A DNA stretch of 64,000 nt, taken from assembly GCA_050015355.1 (NCBI GenBank), contig JBEKBO010000002.1, positions 24,025-88,024 of the forward strand, given 5' to 3'. Made by a program: the position numbers and the translations under genes. Within the stretch, counting starts at the first letter, position 1. Every line of letters begins with the position of its first letter. The notes under the pieces were generated by a model, which searched no databases, was not told the DNA's origin, and was given only the letters and a program-made list of their open reading frames with translations. Shown one piece after another: positions 23,655-30,735 of the stretch. The DNA is from CAWBRT01 sp050015355. Lineage in GTDB: Bacteria; Acidobacteriota; Terriglobia; Terriglobales; Acidobacteriaceae.

Positions 23655-25733
23655 CTACTTATCCTCCGCGGCAGGACTTTCCGGCTTGCCCTCGAGCGCG
23701 GCTTCCTCCGCGCGCAACTGGCGGCGCATCTCGATTGCACGCGGCAGCCACAACAGCGTATGCACGCCGCCGACGACAAAGGTCCCAATCAGCAACGAGG
23801 TCATGCCCCAAAACACCCAGAACAAGAATGGATACCTCTTAGGGTCGTGATGCGTCGCGTGCGTCAGATATCCGGCAAAACGACGGGTCGCATCGGCGTG
23901 GCACTTCTGGCAGGTGGCGACCACATTGGCACGGCTCAGGTGCGACCTCGGGTCCGTCACCTTCTGGATATCGTGCGCGCCGTGGCAGTCGTAACACTTG
24001 GCGGTCTTCGTGTAGCCGAGCTTCGATACCTTTCCGTGATAGGTGTCGAAGTACGTTTTGGCGATTTCGCCATGACACCGGCCACACCTGTCCATGATTT
24101 CGAGCTTGAATCCATCTTCATCGGCTCGACGAATGGAGTGGGCGCTGTGGCAGTCGCTGCACACCGGCAATTTCTTGTCGGTCTTGTTGACCGTCGCGGA
24201 GTGCACGCTCTGCACAAACTGCTCTTCGATGCCGTGATGGCACTTGCCGCAGGTTGCCGGCAGGTTCTTGCTATTGACCGTCGACTCGGGATCTTTGCTC
24301 GGCAGTTCACCGTGCGCGGTGTGGCAACTGGTGCAAGTGGCGGTTACGGTCAAGCCGCTCTTCAGCAGCCCCTTGCCGTGAATGCTTTCACTGTAGTGCG
24401 TGGTAATTTCATGCTGCTGGCCGGTGTAGCGTACGGCGGCGCGCTGGCCTTCGCGGTGGCACTGCGCACATAGATTTGGAACGTTAGGCGGGAATGTCCG
24501 CGACTGCGGATCCTGCTTGCCAAGAATGCCGTGTGTACCATGGCACTCCCGGCAGGTCGGAGCGTTATGGTCCTGCTTCGCAAACAGTTGCCCGTGAGTG
24601 CTCCGTTGGTACTGTTGCCCAACGGCTTCGTGACACTTGCTGCAATCCACGTGCTTCGTAATGGTTTCGCAGGGACGAACCTTCGAGGCGTTCACTTCCG
24701 AGTGGCACTGGCTGCAAGCGACCTTCGCATGACGCGACCCGGAGACCTCCGCCGCCCTGACGAACATAGAGCGGCCGTCCGCCGACTTCAAAGCCTGATT
24801 GTCGTGGCAACGCATGCAATCGGCATCAGCCATGCCCTGGCTGTAGAAGACTTTCCGCACCTTGTGCGGTTGGTGGCAGTCCACGCAGGCGGGCAGGACG
24901 TTCGCTTCCTTCTCCCACAATTCGCCGCGGATGGTCTTGCGGTGCACGGCTTCGATCTGGGCGTGGCACTTGGTACAGGTCGCCGCGATGTTACGCCGGG
25001 CAATCGAGGAGTTGGGATCGGTGTGCGGCAGAATCGAGTGCGCCGTGTGACAGGAAGCGCAGTTAGCGGAGACTACCAAGCCCTTCTTCAGCAATCCTTC
25101 GCCGTGGATACTCTCCGTGTAATTCTCGATGATGTTGTGCTGATCAATATGACGTTGCGACTGAACCGGCGTGCCCTCGCGATGACAGCGTCCGCAGACG
25201 AACGGCACCTTCATCGGCGCTACGGCCGAGTTCTTGTCCTTCACCGGCAGGATATCGTGATTGCCGTGGCAATTGACGCAGCGGGGGGCCAGCGCATCGC
25301 CGCGCGCACTGGCTTTGCCGTGCAGCGACTTGGCATGCAGCTCCTGCTCTTGCGCATGGCAGGTGCCGCACTGCACCTTCTTGGGCGTGGAGTGCGGCAA
25401 ATCCACTCCCTCCAGGTCGGCATGGCACGACGTGCACGACAGGCTGTTGTGCACCGAGGCGGAAAACTTTTTCCCGTCCACGAAAAGCGAGATGGTCCGC
25501 CCTGCCCGCTTGGCAGTCATGCTCTTCTCGCTGTGGCAGCCGAAACAGAGATCGTTCTGACCCGAGGCTTCGCCGGCCTGCACGCGACTCACCGGCAGAC
25601 ACACGCCGAGCGCCAGGAGAATTGCCGCCATTACTACCGCACGTGCCACTGCGCGGTAGCGGCAGACCGCCCACTCCGTTGCGCGCGCCATCCTTGAACC
25701 ACAAGCGCGGCTATCCTGATCCTTGCTCTTCAT
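23655..25733 (-). CDS. 19-haem membrane-anchored cytochrome c
   Basis: About 692 residues. An N-terminal hydrophobic signal (VVMAAILLALGVCLPVS) is followed by 19 CXXCH motifs, from CFGCH to CQKCH, spaced 20-50 residues apart and falling into repeated units with SIHGEGLLKKG / SIHGKGLLKSG, which points to internal duplication. One C-terminal membrane helix (FWVFWGMTSLLIGTFVVGG) and a charged cytosolic tail follow. The haem domain should lie on the periplasmic side as an electron wire. It is the second gene of the operon. The ATG at 25733 is preferred over one 11 codons earlier, which has no extra signal features. Confidence 0.9.
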   Translation of the reverse strand: MKSKDQDSRACGSRMARATEWAVCRYRAVARAVVMAAILLALGVCLPVSRVQAGEASGQNDLCFGCHSEKSMTAKRAGRTISLFVDGKKFSASVHNSLSCTSCHADLEGVDLPHSTPKKVQCGTCHAQEQELHAKSLHGKASARGDALAPRCVNCHGNHDILPVKDKNSAVAPMKVPFVCGRCHREGTPVQSQRHIDQHNIIENYTESIHGEGLLKKGLVVSANCASCHTAHSILPHTDPNSSIARRNIAATCTKCHAQIEAVHRKTIRGELWEKEANVLPACVDCHQPHKVRKVFYSQGMADADCMRCHDNQALKSADGRSMFVRAAEVSGSRHAKVACSQCHSEVNASKVRPCETITKHVDCSKCHEAVGQQYQRSTHGQLFAKQDHNAPTCRECHGTHGILGKQDPQSRTFPPNVPNLCAQCHREGQRAAVRYTGQQHEITTHYSESIHGKGLLKSGLTVTATCTSCHTAHGELPSKDPESTVNSKNLPATCGKCHHGIEEQFVQSVHSATVNKTDKKLPVCSDCHSAHSIRRADEDGFKLEIMDRCGRCHGEIAKTYFDTYHGKVSKLGYTKTAKCYDCHGAHDIQKVTDPRSHLSRANVVATCQKCHADATRRFAGYLTHATHHDPKRYPFLFWVFWGMTSLLIGTFVVGGVHTLLWLPRAIEMRRQLRAEEAALEGKPESPAAEDK

Positions 25734-25862
25734 TATTAGTGCCATCCAAAAATAAGTGCCGTCCAAAACCGCTGATTCCCCACCAGGATCAGCTCACATC
25801 GTGCTCACATCATTACAGAATTCCACCAAAATTTCTTCCGGAGAACTTAATAGCTTTCCCGA

Positions 25863-27869
25863 TCACTTACGATCCGGGACATTCTCTTCCGAGTTCTGTT
25901 CGGGCGGAACTTCCCGTTGCTCTTGCTCGCGCTCCTCCGCCTCCACTGCCTGATTCAGCGTCTCCACATCGAGCGCGTGCTCTGACTGATAGAGCTCGTA
26001 GGTCACCTTGCCGTCGTACCACGCCCAGTTCATGGGATAGACCTCCGGATCGAAGATGATCATGTAGAAGTGCCACACCAGAATCGCCAACGAGGCCAGG
26101 ATGGCTTCGTAGAAGTGAACGGCGGTGGCCGCATCGATGACCCAGCGCGGCAGGTGATTGCCGATCCCCACCTTGGCCCAGATCGTGACGCCGGTCACGG
26201 CCATGACGATCGTTCCCCACACCAGCGCCCAGTACTCCATCTTCTCGGCGTAGTTGAAGCGCTTGAACTGCGGCTTGTCTCCGCTCAGGCGCAGGTAGTA
26301 GAACAACACGTCCTTGACATCGGTGACGTCCTTCCACTCGGGCAGGAAATCAACCACCAGCTTGCGGCCTTCCCTGGTTGCCGCGACGTACCAGGCGTGA
26401 TAAATGCCGACCATGATCAGGACCACGCCGGCGCTCCGGTGCAGCACGCTGCGCACGGTCTCGCCCAGGAATAGCAATCCGAGCCAGGATTCCGGGTACT
26501 TCAGCGCAAAGCCCGTAGCCACCAGTACAAAGAAGCTGACGAACAAGGTCATGTGTTGCATGCGCTGGTTGAAGGTCATGCGCAGCACGATTCTGGGACC
26601 ACCCGAGAGGTGCGCGTGCCCATTGCGAATGTCGACCAGCTTGCGCCGCATGACCAGGGCATTGTGCAACAGCATGCCGCCGATGGTGGCGATGATCATC
26701 AGCAGGTAGAACCGGCGGATCAAGGCAACGGCCTTGCTGCCGATATCGGCCGCGTGCGCATCCAGGTGCATCTTGCTGGCCGCGAAGTTGGCGTTGGCGC
26801 CGGGATGGCACTTTCCGCAGGTCTGGACGAGATGCGCCTTGTTGATCGTCGAGTTCGGATCGCTCGAAGGCAGGATGTTGTGCACGCCGTGGCAACTGGC
26901 GCAGTTGGCCGCGACCTTCGATCCGCGGGCCGTGGCCAGCCCGTGATAGCTGGCCAGATAGCTGCTCTCGCGGCCGCCTACGATTCCGAAATCCCGCGAC
27001 ATCTTCACGTTCTCGTGACACTGCGCGCAGGTGTTGGTTGCCAGGTTTTCCGACGAGACTGTCGAACTCGGATCCTTGGGGTCCTTGATCATGTGCGAGC
27101 TATGACAGTCGGTACAGACCGGCGCATGCAGGTTGCCCTTGCTGATCGCCTGCCCGTGAATGCTCTTCATGAACTCCGCCCTTTGCGCTTCGTGACACTT
27201 GGCGCAGGTGGCGGGAACGCTGGTCTTGTAGACGGGCGACTGCGGATCGGAAATGCGCCGCATGTCGTGGGTGCCGTGGCAGTCGCTGCAAACCGCGGCC
27301 TTCTCGTTGCCGGCGGCCACCAGCTTGGCGTGAACGCTGTCCTGGTAGGAAGTGAAAGGCCGCGTGGTCTCTCCAGCCTGCTGCATCACCGATTGCTGCC
27401 CATGACAGCTGCCGCAGGTGGCGGCGATGTTCTTGTGGCTTACCTTGGAAGCGGGATCGCTTGCGGGAAGAATCGCATGAATGTCGCCATGGCAGTCGAC
27501 ACAGCGCGCGGCTTGCTGGTCGCCGGCCGCACGCGCCTTGGCATGCAGCCCGTTATCGTACGCCTTCTGCTCGTCGCCATGGCATTGCGCGCAGGATGGC
27601 TTGGCGGGCGTTGATTCATGCGGAACCGAAGTGACATCCTTGTGGCAATCCGTGCAACTGAACATGCTGCCGTGAATGGAATTTTTGAACTGCTCTTCCT
27701 TCACTTGCAGGCTCACCTGCTTGCCGTTTTCTTCCTTGGTCAACGATGCGTCGTTATGGCACGCCAGGCAATCCGCATTGGTGAACTTCTCCGCTTTCTG
27801 CGGTGACTTGGCCTGGGCTAAGCCGGACAGCAGCGCGAACATCAGTAAAAATTTGCTGTAGCGATTCAC
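25863..27869 (-). CDS. 11-haem cytochrome c fused to a cytochrome b membrane domain
   Basis: 668 residues: a signal peptide (FLLMFALLSGLAQA), then 11 CXXCH motifs between about residues 34 and 355 (CLACH to CGKCH), then a cytochrome b561-type domain with four or more helices and paired His residues (LLHNALVMRR, LHRSAGVVLIM, TAVHFYEAILA), ending in a Glu-rich tail. The layout resembles the quinone-linked CbcL-type fusions of metal-reducing bacteria; a similar role is inference. It is the first gene of the cytochrome operon and has Crp/Fnr-type palindromes 60-150 bases upstream. No catalytic (nitrite or nitrate reductase) subunit is seen nearby. Confidence 0.9.
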   Translation of the reverse strand: MNRYSKFLLMFALLSGLAQAKSPQKAEKFTNADCLACHNDASLTKEENGKQVSLQVKEEQFKNSIHGSMFSCTDCHKDVTSVPHESTPAKPSCAQCHGDEQKAYDNGLHAKARAAGDQQAARCVDCHGDIHAILPASDPASKVSHKNIAATCGSCHGQQSVMQQAGETTRPFTSYQDSVHAKLVAAGNEKAAVCSDCHGTHDMRRISDPQSPVYKTSVPATCAKCHEAQRAEFMKSIHGQAISKGNLHAPVCTDCHSSHMIKDPKDPSSTVSSENLATNTCAQCHENVKMSRDFGIVGGRESSYLASYHGLATARGSKVAANCASCHGVHNILPSSDPNSTINKAHLVQTCGKCHPGANANFAASKMHLDAHAADIGSKAVALIRRFYLLMIIATIGGMLLHNALVMRRKLVDIRNGHAHLSGGPRIVLRMTFNQRMQHMTLFVSFFVLVATGFALKYPESWLGLLFLGETVRSVLHRSAGVVLIMVGIYHAWYVAATREGRKLVVDFLPEWKDVTDVKDVLFYYLRLSGDKPQFKRFNYAEKMEYWALVWGTIVMAVTGVTIWAKVGIGNHLPRWVIDAATAVHFYEAILASLAILVWHFYMIIFDPEVYPMNWAWYDGKVTYELYQSEHALDVETLNQAVEAEEREQEQREVPPEQNSEENVPDRK

Positions 27870-27929
27870 AACACCTCTAATAAACTAAGGGGGCTCTTCG
27901 TTTTTCGCATTCACATGCCCGCACTCGCA

Positions 27930-27965
27930 GTGAGAGTGCTCACGTGCAGGTGTGACCCCTATCAC
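27930..27965 (-). promoter_or_regulatory. tandem Crp/Fnr-type palindromes upstream of the cytochrome operon
   Basis: GTGA-GAGTGC-TCAC (27930-27943) and GTGA-CCCCTA-TCAC (27952-27965) are both perfect N6 palindromes with centres 22 bp apart, i.e. about two helical turns. The nearer centre is 67 bases from the first codon of the 11-haem gene, which is compatible with activation from about -41 if the leader is short. Confidence 0.75.
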
Positions 27966-28001
27966 CTTGAAAATGTTCACCATGGGAGACGCATAGCTGC
28001 T

Positions 28002-28017
28002 TGTGCCAGGGATCACA
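28002..28017 (-). promoter_or_regulatory. third Crp/Fnr-type site upstream of the cytochrome operon
   Basis: TGTGC-CAGGGA-TCACA differs from the Crp consensus TGTGA-N6-TCACA at one base. Its centre is 51 bp from the second tandem site. Confidence 0.5.
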
Positions 28018-28206
28018 TGGGCGTGTGCCAGCAGAAACGCCGTTGCAGGCACCAGGGAATGGGAGAGGCGCCGACGATGCGGATCGAAAAGCCAAGCAAC
28101 CAACGTCTGCCGGAAACAAAAAAAACGATCCGTTGAACGGATCGCCCGCCGGGACTTCCCGCCCTTGCTTTAGCGCGATTCCATAGTCGGTATGCCCCCA
28201 AAATAA

Positions 28207-28267
28207 CAACGCCGGGCTGGACGCCCGGCTCCCTCGCTGGATATACCCTACGCGAATCTGGTCTAAT
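28207..28267. repeat. CGCCGGGCT hairpin element, copy 3, supplying the stop of the truncated regulator
   Basis: The hairpin CGCCGGGCT / AGCCCGGC? (imperfect, GGACGCCCGGCT) is followed by TCGCTGGATATACCCTACGC and GAATCTGGTCTAATC, the same order as in copies at 15401 and 15655. Its CTAA end overlaps the stop codon of the adjacent minus-strand gene. It lies in the 28018-28262 gap, where nothing else is recognised. Confidence 0.7.
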
Positions 28268-28763
28268 CAGCCGACGCCGACGCCGCGCGCGGCCGACGCG
28301 TTCTGGCCAGGCCAATCGAACGCACACGCTCGTAAGCCGCATGCAAATCCTGACTTAGCATTTGCACAACCCGGATGCAAAGATCGCTGTGCTCCCGCAG
28401 GAACTTCAACAGGTCTTTGCGGCGGATGAACATCACTTGCGAAGTATCCAACAATTCGGCTGAGATTTCATAAGGCGTGCCCGACATCGCCGCGCCGAGG
28501 CCGAGAACCTCGCCGGGGCCGGCGATGCGCAGCATAAGGCGCTTGCCCGTCTCCGAGCAGATGGAGAGTTTTGCGCGTCCGTCACAGAGGACGAATATCC
28601 CTCTCGCCGGCCGTCCTTCGGCAAACAATACGGAGCCCTTCGGGTGAATGGCTAGTGACTTGACGGTGTCCAGCAATTGCAGCGCATCGACCGGCATGTC
28701 GCAGAAAAGCCGGTCGGGCCGGAATTCACAGTAGTAACAGCTCGGCTGAGTTGCGCTCTCCAT
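28263..28763 (-). CDS. Crp/Fnr-type sensor domain protein lacking the DNA-binding domain
   Basis: 166 residues. Cys-rich N-terminus CYYCEFRPDRLFC (CX2CX8C), then a beta-roll sensor domain (KGSVLFAEGRPARGIFVLCD, GEVLGLGAAMSG) and a dimer helix (FLREHSDLCIRVVQML). It stops at RPRAASASAD, just where the winged helix should begin. The gene next upstream encodes a full-length relative that is very similar over the shared part. The truncation coincides with a dispersed repeat whose end provides the TAG. The ATG at 28763 aligns with the paralogue. It may be a decaying duplicate or a dimerising inhibitor of its paralogue; the sequence does not decide. Confidence 0.8.
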   Translation of the reverse strand: MESATQPSCYYCEFRPDRLFCDMPVDALQLLDTVKSLAIHPKGSVLFAEGRPARGIFVLCDGRAKLSICSETGKRLMLRIAGPGEVLGLGAAMSGTPYEISAELLDTSQVMFIRRKDLLKFLREHSDLCIRVVQMLSQDLHAAYERVRSIGLARTRRPRAASASAD

Positions 28764-28799
28764 GAGACTCTGATTTACAGGAGTCGGAATCGACCCGCA

Positions 28800-28835
28800 G
28801 TGATAACTATCACCCGTTACCGTGACCCCTGTTAC
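28800..28835 (-). promoter_or_regulatory. tandem Crp/Fnr-type palindromes upstream of the truncated regulator
   Basis: GTGA-TAACTA-TCAC (28800-28813) is a perfect palindrome and GTGA-CCCCTG-TTAC (28822-28835) has one mismatch. Centres are again 22 bp apart. The sites are 37-72 bases upstream of the ATG at 28763, suggesting auto- or cross-regulation by a Crp/Fnr protein. Confidence 0.7.
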
Positions 28836-28887
28836 AAAACCCGCATAAATGGCGGGGAAATCGCGACCTGCATCCGCCGGCATCGGC

Positions 28888-28923
28888 GCGTAAAAGAAAA
28901 ATGCCCCGCAGTTTCGCGGGGCA
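28888..28923 (-). terminator. intrinsic terminator of the full-length Crp/Fnr gene
   Basis: On the minus strand TGCCCCGC pairs with GCGGGGCA around a six-base loop and is followed by TTTTTCTTTT. It lies about 50 bases after the stop codon at 28972. Confidence 0.88.
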
Positions 28924-28971
28924 AATTACGAAAAAGCCGGAACTTCTCCCGGTGATGCTCCGCTACACCGT

Positions 28972-29733
28972 TTAGACGGTGGCCAGGGATTTCAAAGCCG
29001 CCTTGTTGCGGATCACCAGTGTCGAACCTTTGGCCTGCACAATCTGTCGCTTTTTCAATTCGGCGAACAGCCGCGTCACGGTCTCGCGCGAGGTGCCGAT
29101 CATCTGCGCGATTTCCTCGTGCGTGAGCGCCAACTTCACGCGCGGCTCCTGTTTGTTGGCCTCGCCGTTGCGAGCAGTCCAGTCCAGCAGCAGCCGGGCC
29201 AGCTTTTCGGCGGCCGAGTGCGACAATCCGAGCGAACGAATCTCGCGGCAGGCAGTGTTGTACTTCTCGCTCAACTGCTCGGCGACGCGCAGGCAGGCTT
29301 CACTGTGTTCGCGCAGGAAGCGCAGGAAATCTTCGCGCTTGACGAAATTGATCTGGCAAGGATCGACGGTCTCCGCAGTCAGCTCGTAAGGTTTCCCGGA
29401 GATCGTCGCGCTCAGTCCCAGCACCTCGCCTGATTCGGCGATCTTGAGAATGAGCGTCTTGCCGTCGGTTGAGCAAATGGACAACTTTACGCGTCCCTTG
29501 CAGAGAACGAAAATACCGCGCGGAGCCTGTCCTTCTACAAACAGGACGGCGCCCTTCGGATAAGCAGTAGCGTATTTGATTGCTTCGAATGATTGGAGCG
29601 CCGATGCCGGCAGATCGCAGAACAAATGATCCGTCTTCATCTTGCAGCTCAGGCAGCTCTCGATGATGTCTAACCCATACGGTGAAAGCACCACGCACCC
29701 CCTGTAGTCCCCGTCCGGGAATCTTCCCAACAC
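28972..29733 (-). CDS. Crp/Fnr family regulator with N-terminal CX2CX8C motif
   Basis: 253 residues: the cysteine motif CLSCKMKTDHLFC near residues 27-39, a cyclic-nucleotide-binding-like beta-roll (about 45-150), a dimer helix, and a Crp-type winged helix with LTHEEIAQMIGTSRETVTRL. The FNR-like recognition element ETVTR matches binding to GTGA/TCAC half sites, which occur three times nearby. The Cys spacing is not that of E. coli FNR; a redox or Fe-S sensing role is inference. Start uncertain: GTG at 29733 has GGGAG nine bases upstream, GTG at 29691 has AGGGGG six bases upstream. Confidence 0.88.
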   Translation of the reverse strand: MLGRFPDGDYRGCVVLSPYGLDIIESCLSCKMKTDHLFCDLPASALQSFEAIKYATAYPKGAVLFVEGQAPRGIFVLCKGRVKLSICSTDGKTLILKIAESGEVLGLSATISGKPYELTAETVDPCQINFVKREDFLRFLREHSEACLRVAEQLSEKYNTACREIRSLGLSHSAAEKLARLLLDWTARNGEANKQEPRVKLALTHEEIAQMIGTSRETVTRLFAELKKRQIVQAKGSTLVIRNKAALKSLATV

Positions 29734-29943
29734 CCGGACGAACTCCCGATCGCTCCCGCGACTTTGCGGGCAGCCCCGCGCCGGACTTCAGCGCGAGGTT
29801 GATCGGCTGTTTGCGACGGGCCTGATTGCGCCCGCCTGAAGCGTGTCAAGGCAGGACACACATCAAGCGCGCACATCTAACTCGCCTTATCGCTAAGGTC
29901 GCGTATCCATGTACCAAGAACAAGTACATTCATCACATTCGCG

Positions 29944-29958
29944 TGTGACATCGTCACA
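29944..29958. promoter_or_regulatory. possible Crp/Fnr-type site in the 29734-30197 gap
   Basis: TGTGA-CATCG-TCACA is palindromic but has a five-base spacer, one less than the other sites. The rest of this 464-bp gap between the regulator and the receiver-like gene holds nothing recognisable. Confidence 0.35.
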
Positions 29959-30197
29959 TTGCCCTTGTCCAATGCCTTGAAATCCCTGGAGATCGCACCA
30001 CTAGATCACAGGTCGATGTGCGCTAAAGGCGGCGCATCCGCCTGCACGAAAAAGGGTTCGGGCAAGGGGCGACACCCGGACCGAGCATCCAGAATTCCGG
30101 CTCGCGCCGTGCTCCCATTTAGTGGCATTTCCCTATTTCGCGTCCCCGGCGCGTGGCCATTTCGTGTAGATTTAATGTAAGTGTTCGATTCGAAACA

Positions 30198-30539
30198 ATG
30201 AGCAAGACGGTTCTGATCGTCAGCTACAACCCTGAACTGCTTTCGCCGCATAAGCAGGCCTTGACCGAAGCCGGTTATGAAGTGCGGGAGTGCGATTCGC
30301 TTTCCGCCGCTCTGGGCGCGGTCGGACCGGGAAAGACAGATCTTATGGTGCTCTCCCCCGACATTCCGGTTGGCGACCGCAGGCGCATGGAAGCGGAAGC
30401 GAAACGGCGCAACCAGAACATCAGAATCGTGCTTTTCTGCGAAGGCGAGAAGGTGAAAGACGTGTTCGCAAGCGCCACGCTCTTGCTGTCGGGGGCACCC
30501 GCCGCGCTGATCGAGACGGCCGGGCAGCTACTTTCGTAG
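30198..30539 (+). CDS. receiver-like domain protein without the phosphoacceptor Asp
   Basis: 113 residues with the length and strand pattern of a CheY-like receiver: VLIVSYNPEL at strand 1, DLMVLSPDIP at strand 3, and IRIVLFCEGEK at strand 4. At the end of strand 3, where the phosphorylated Asp normally stands, a Ser is found (LMVLS). The acidic pair after strand 1 (usually DD or ED) is also absent (SYN). It is therefore unlikely to be phosphorylated in the usual way. The ATG at 30198 directly precedes strand 1. Confidence 0.65.
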   Translation: MSKTVLIVSYNPELLSPHKQALTEAGYEVRECDSLSAALGAVGPGKTDLMVLSPDIPVGDRRRMEAEAKRRNQNIRIVLFCEGEKVKDVFASATLLLSGAPAALIETAGQLLS

Positions 30540-30673
30540 TAGCCTGCTTCGCCTTCGGAGTGGAGTACTAAGGCGTTCGAGCCCTGGAAAAATTTTGGCG
30601 TCACCCGTTTTTTATGACGCATATCACAGACCGGCCGGACAAGGCCCTGAAGAATATTTGCACAGCCCGACTA

Positions 30674-30711
30674 CCCCAACACGCGCAACCACAGCGCGTG
30701 CCGGGGACCCC
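30674..30711. repeat. 38-bp GGGGACCCC hairpin in the leader of the acyl-CoA dehydrogenase gene
   Basis: CCCCAACACGCGCA pairs through GCGCGTGCCGGGG and ends GGGGACCCC. It is the same element and orientation, relative to the gene, as the one inside xerC. It stands immediately before GGAAAGGAAA, upstream of the ATG at 30736. Confidence 0.85.
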
Positions 30712-30735
30712 GGAAAGGAAACCTGGAAACCCAAT

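Noticed and set aside
24531..25697. 388-codon frame antisense to the 19-haem cytochrome gene
   Set aside because: Explained by the haem-motif codons being open on the reverse strand; no recognisable protein features.
21002..27869. Nitrite reductase (NrfAH) or nitrate reductase operon
   Set aside because: No NrfA-type CXXCK haem or molybdopterin subunit; the NapC-like protein alone does not show it.
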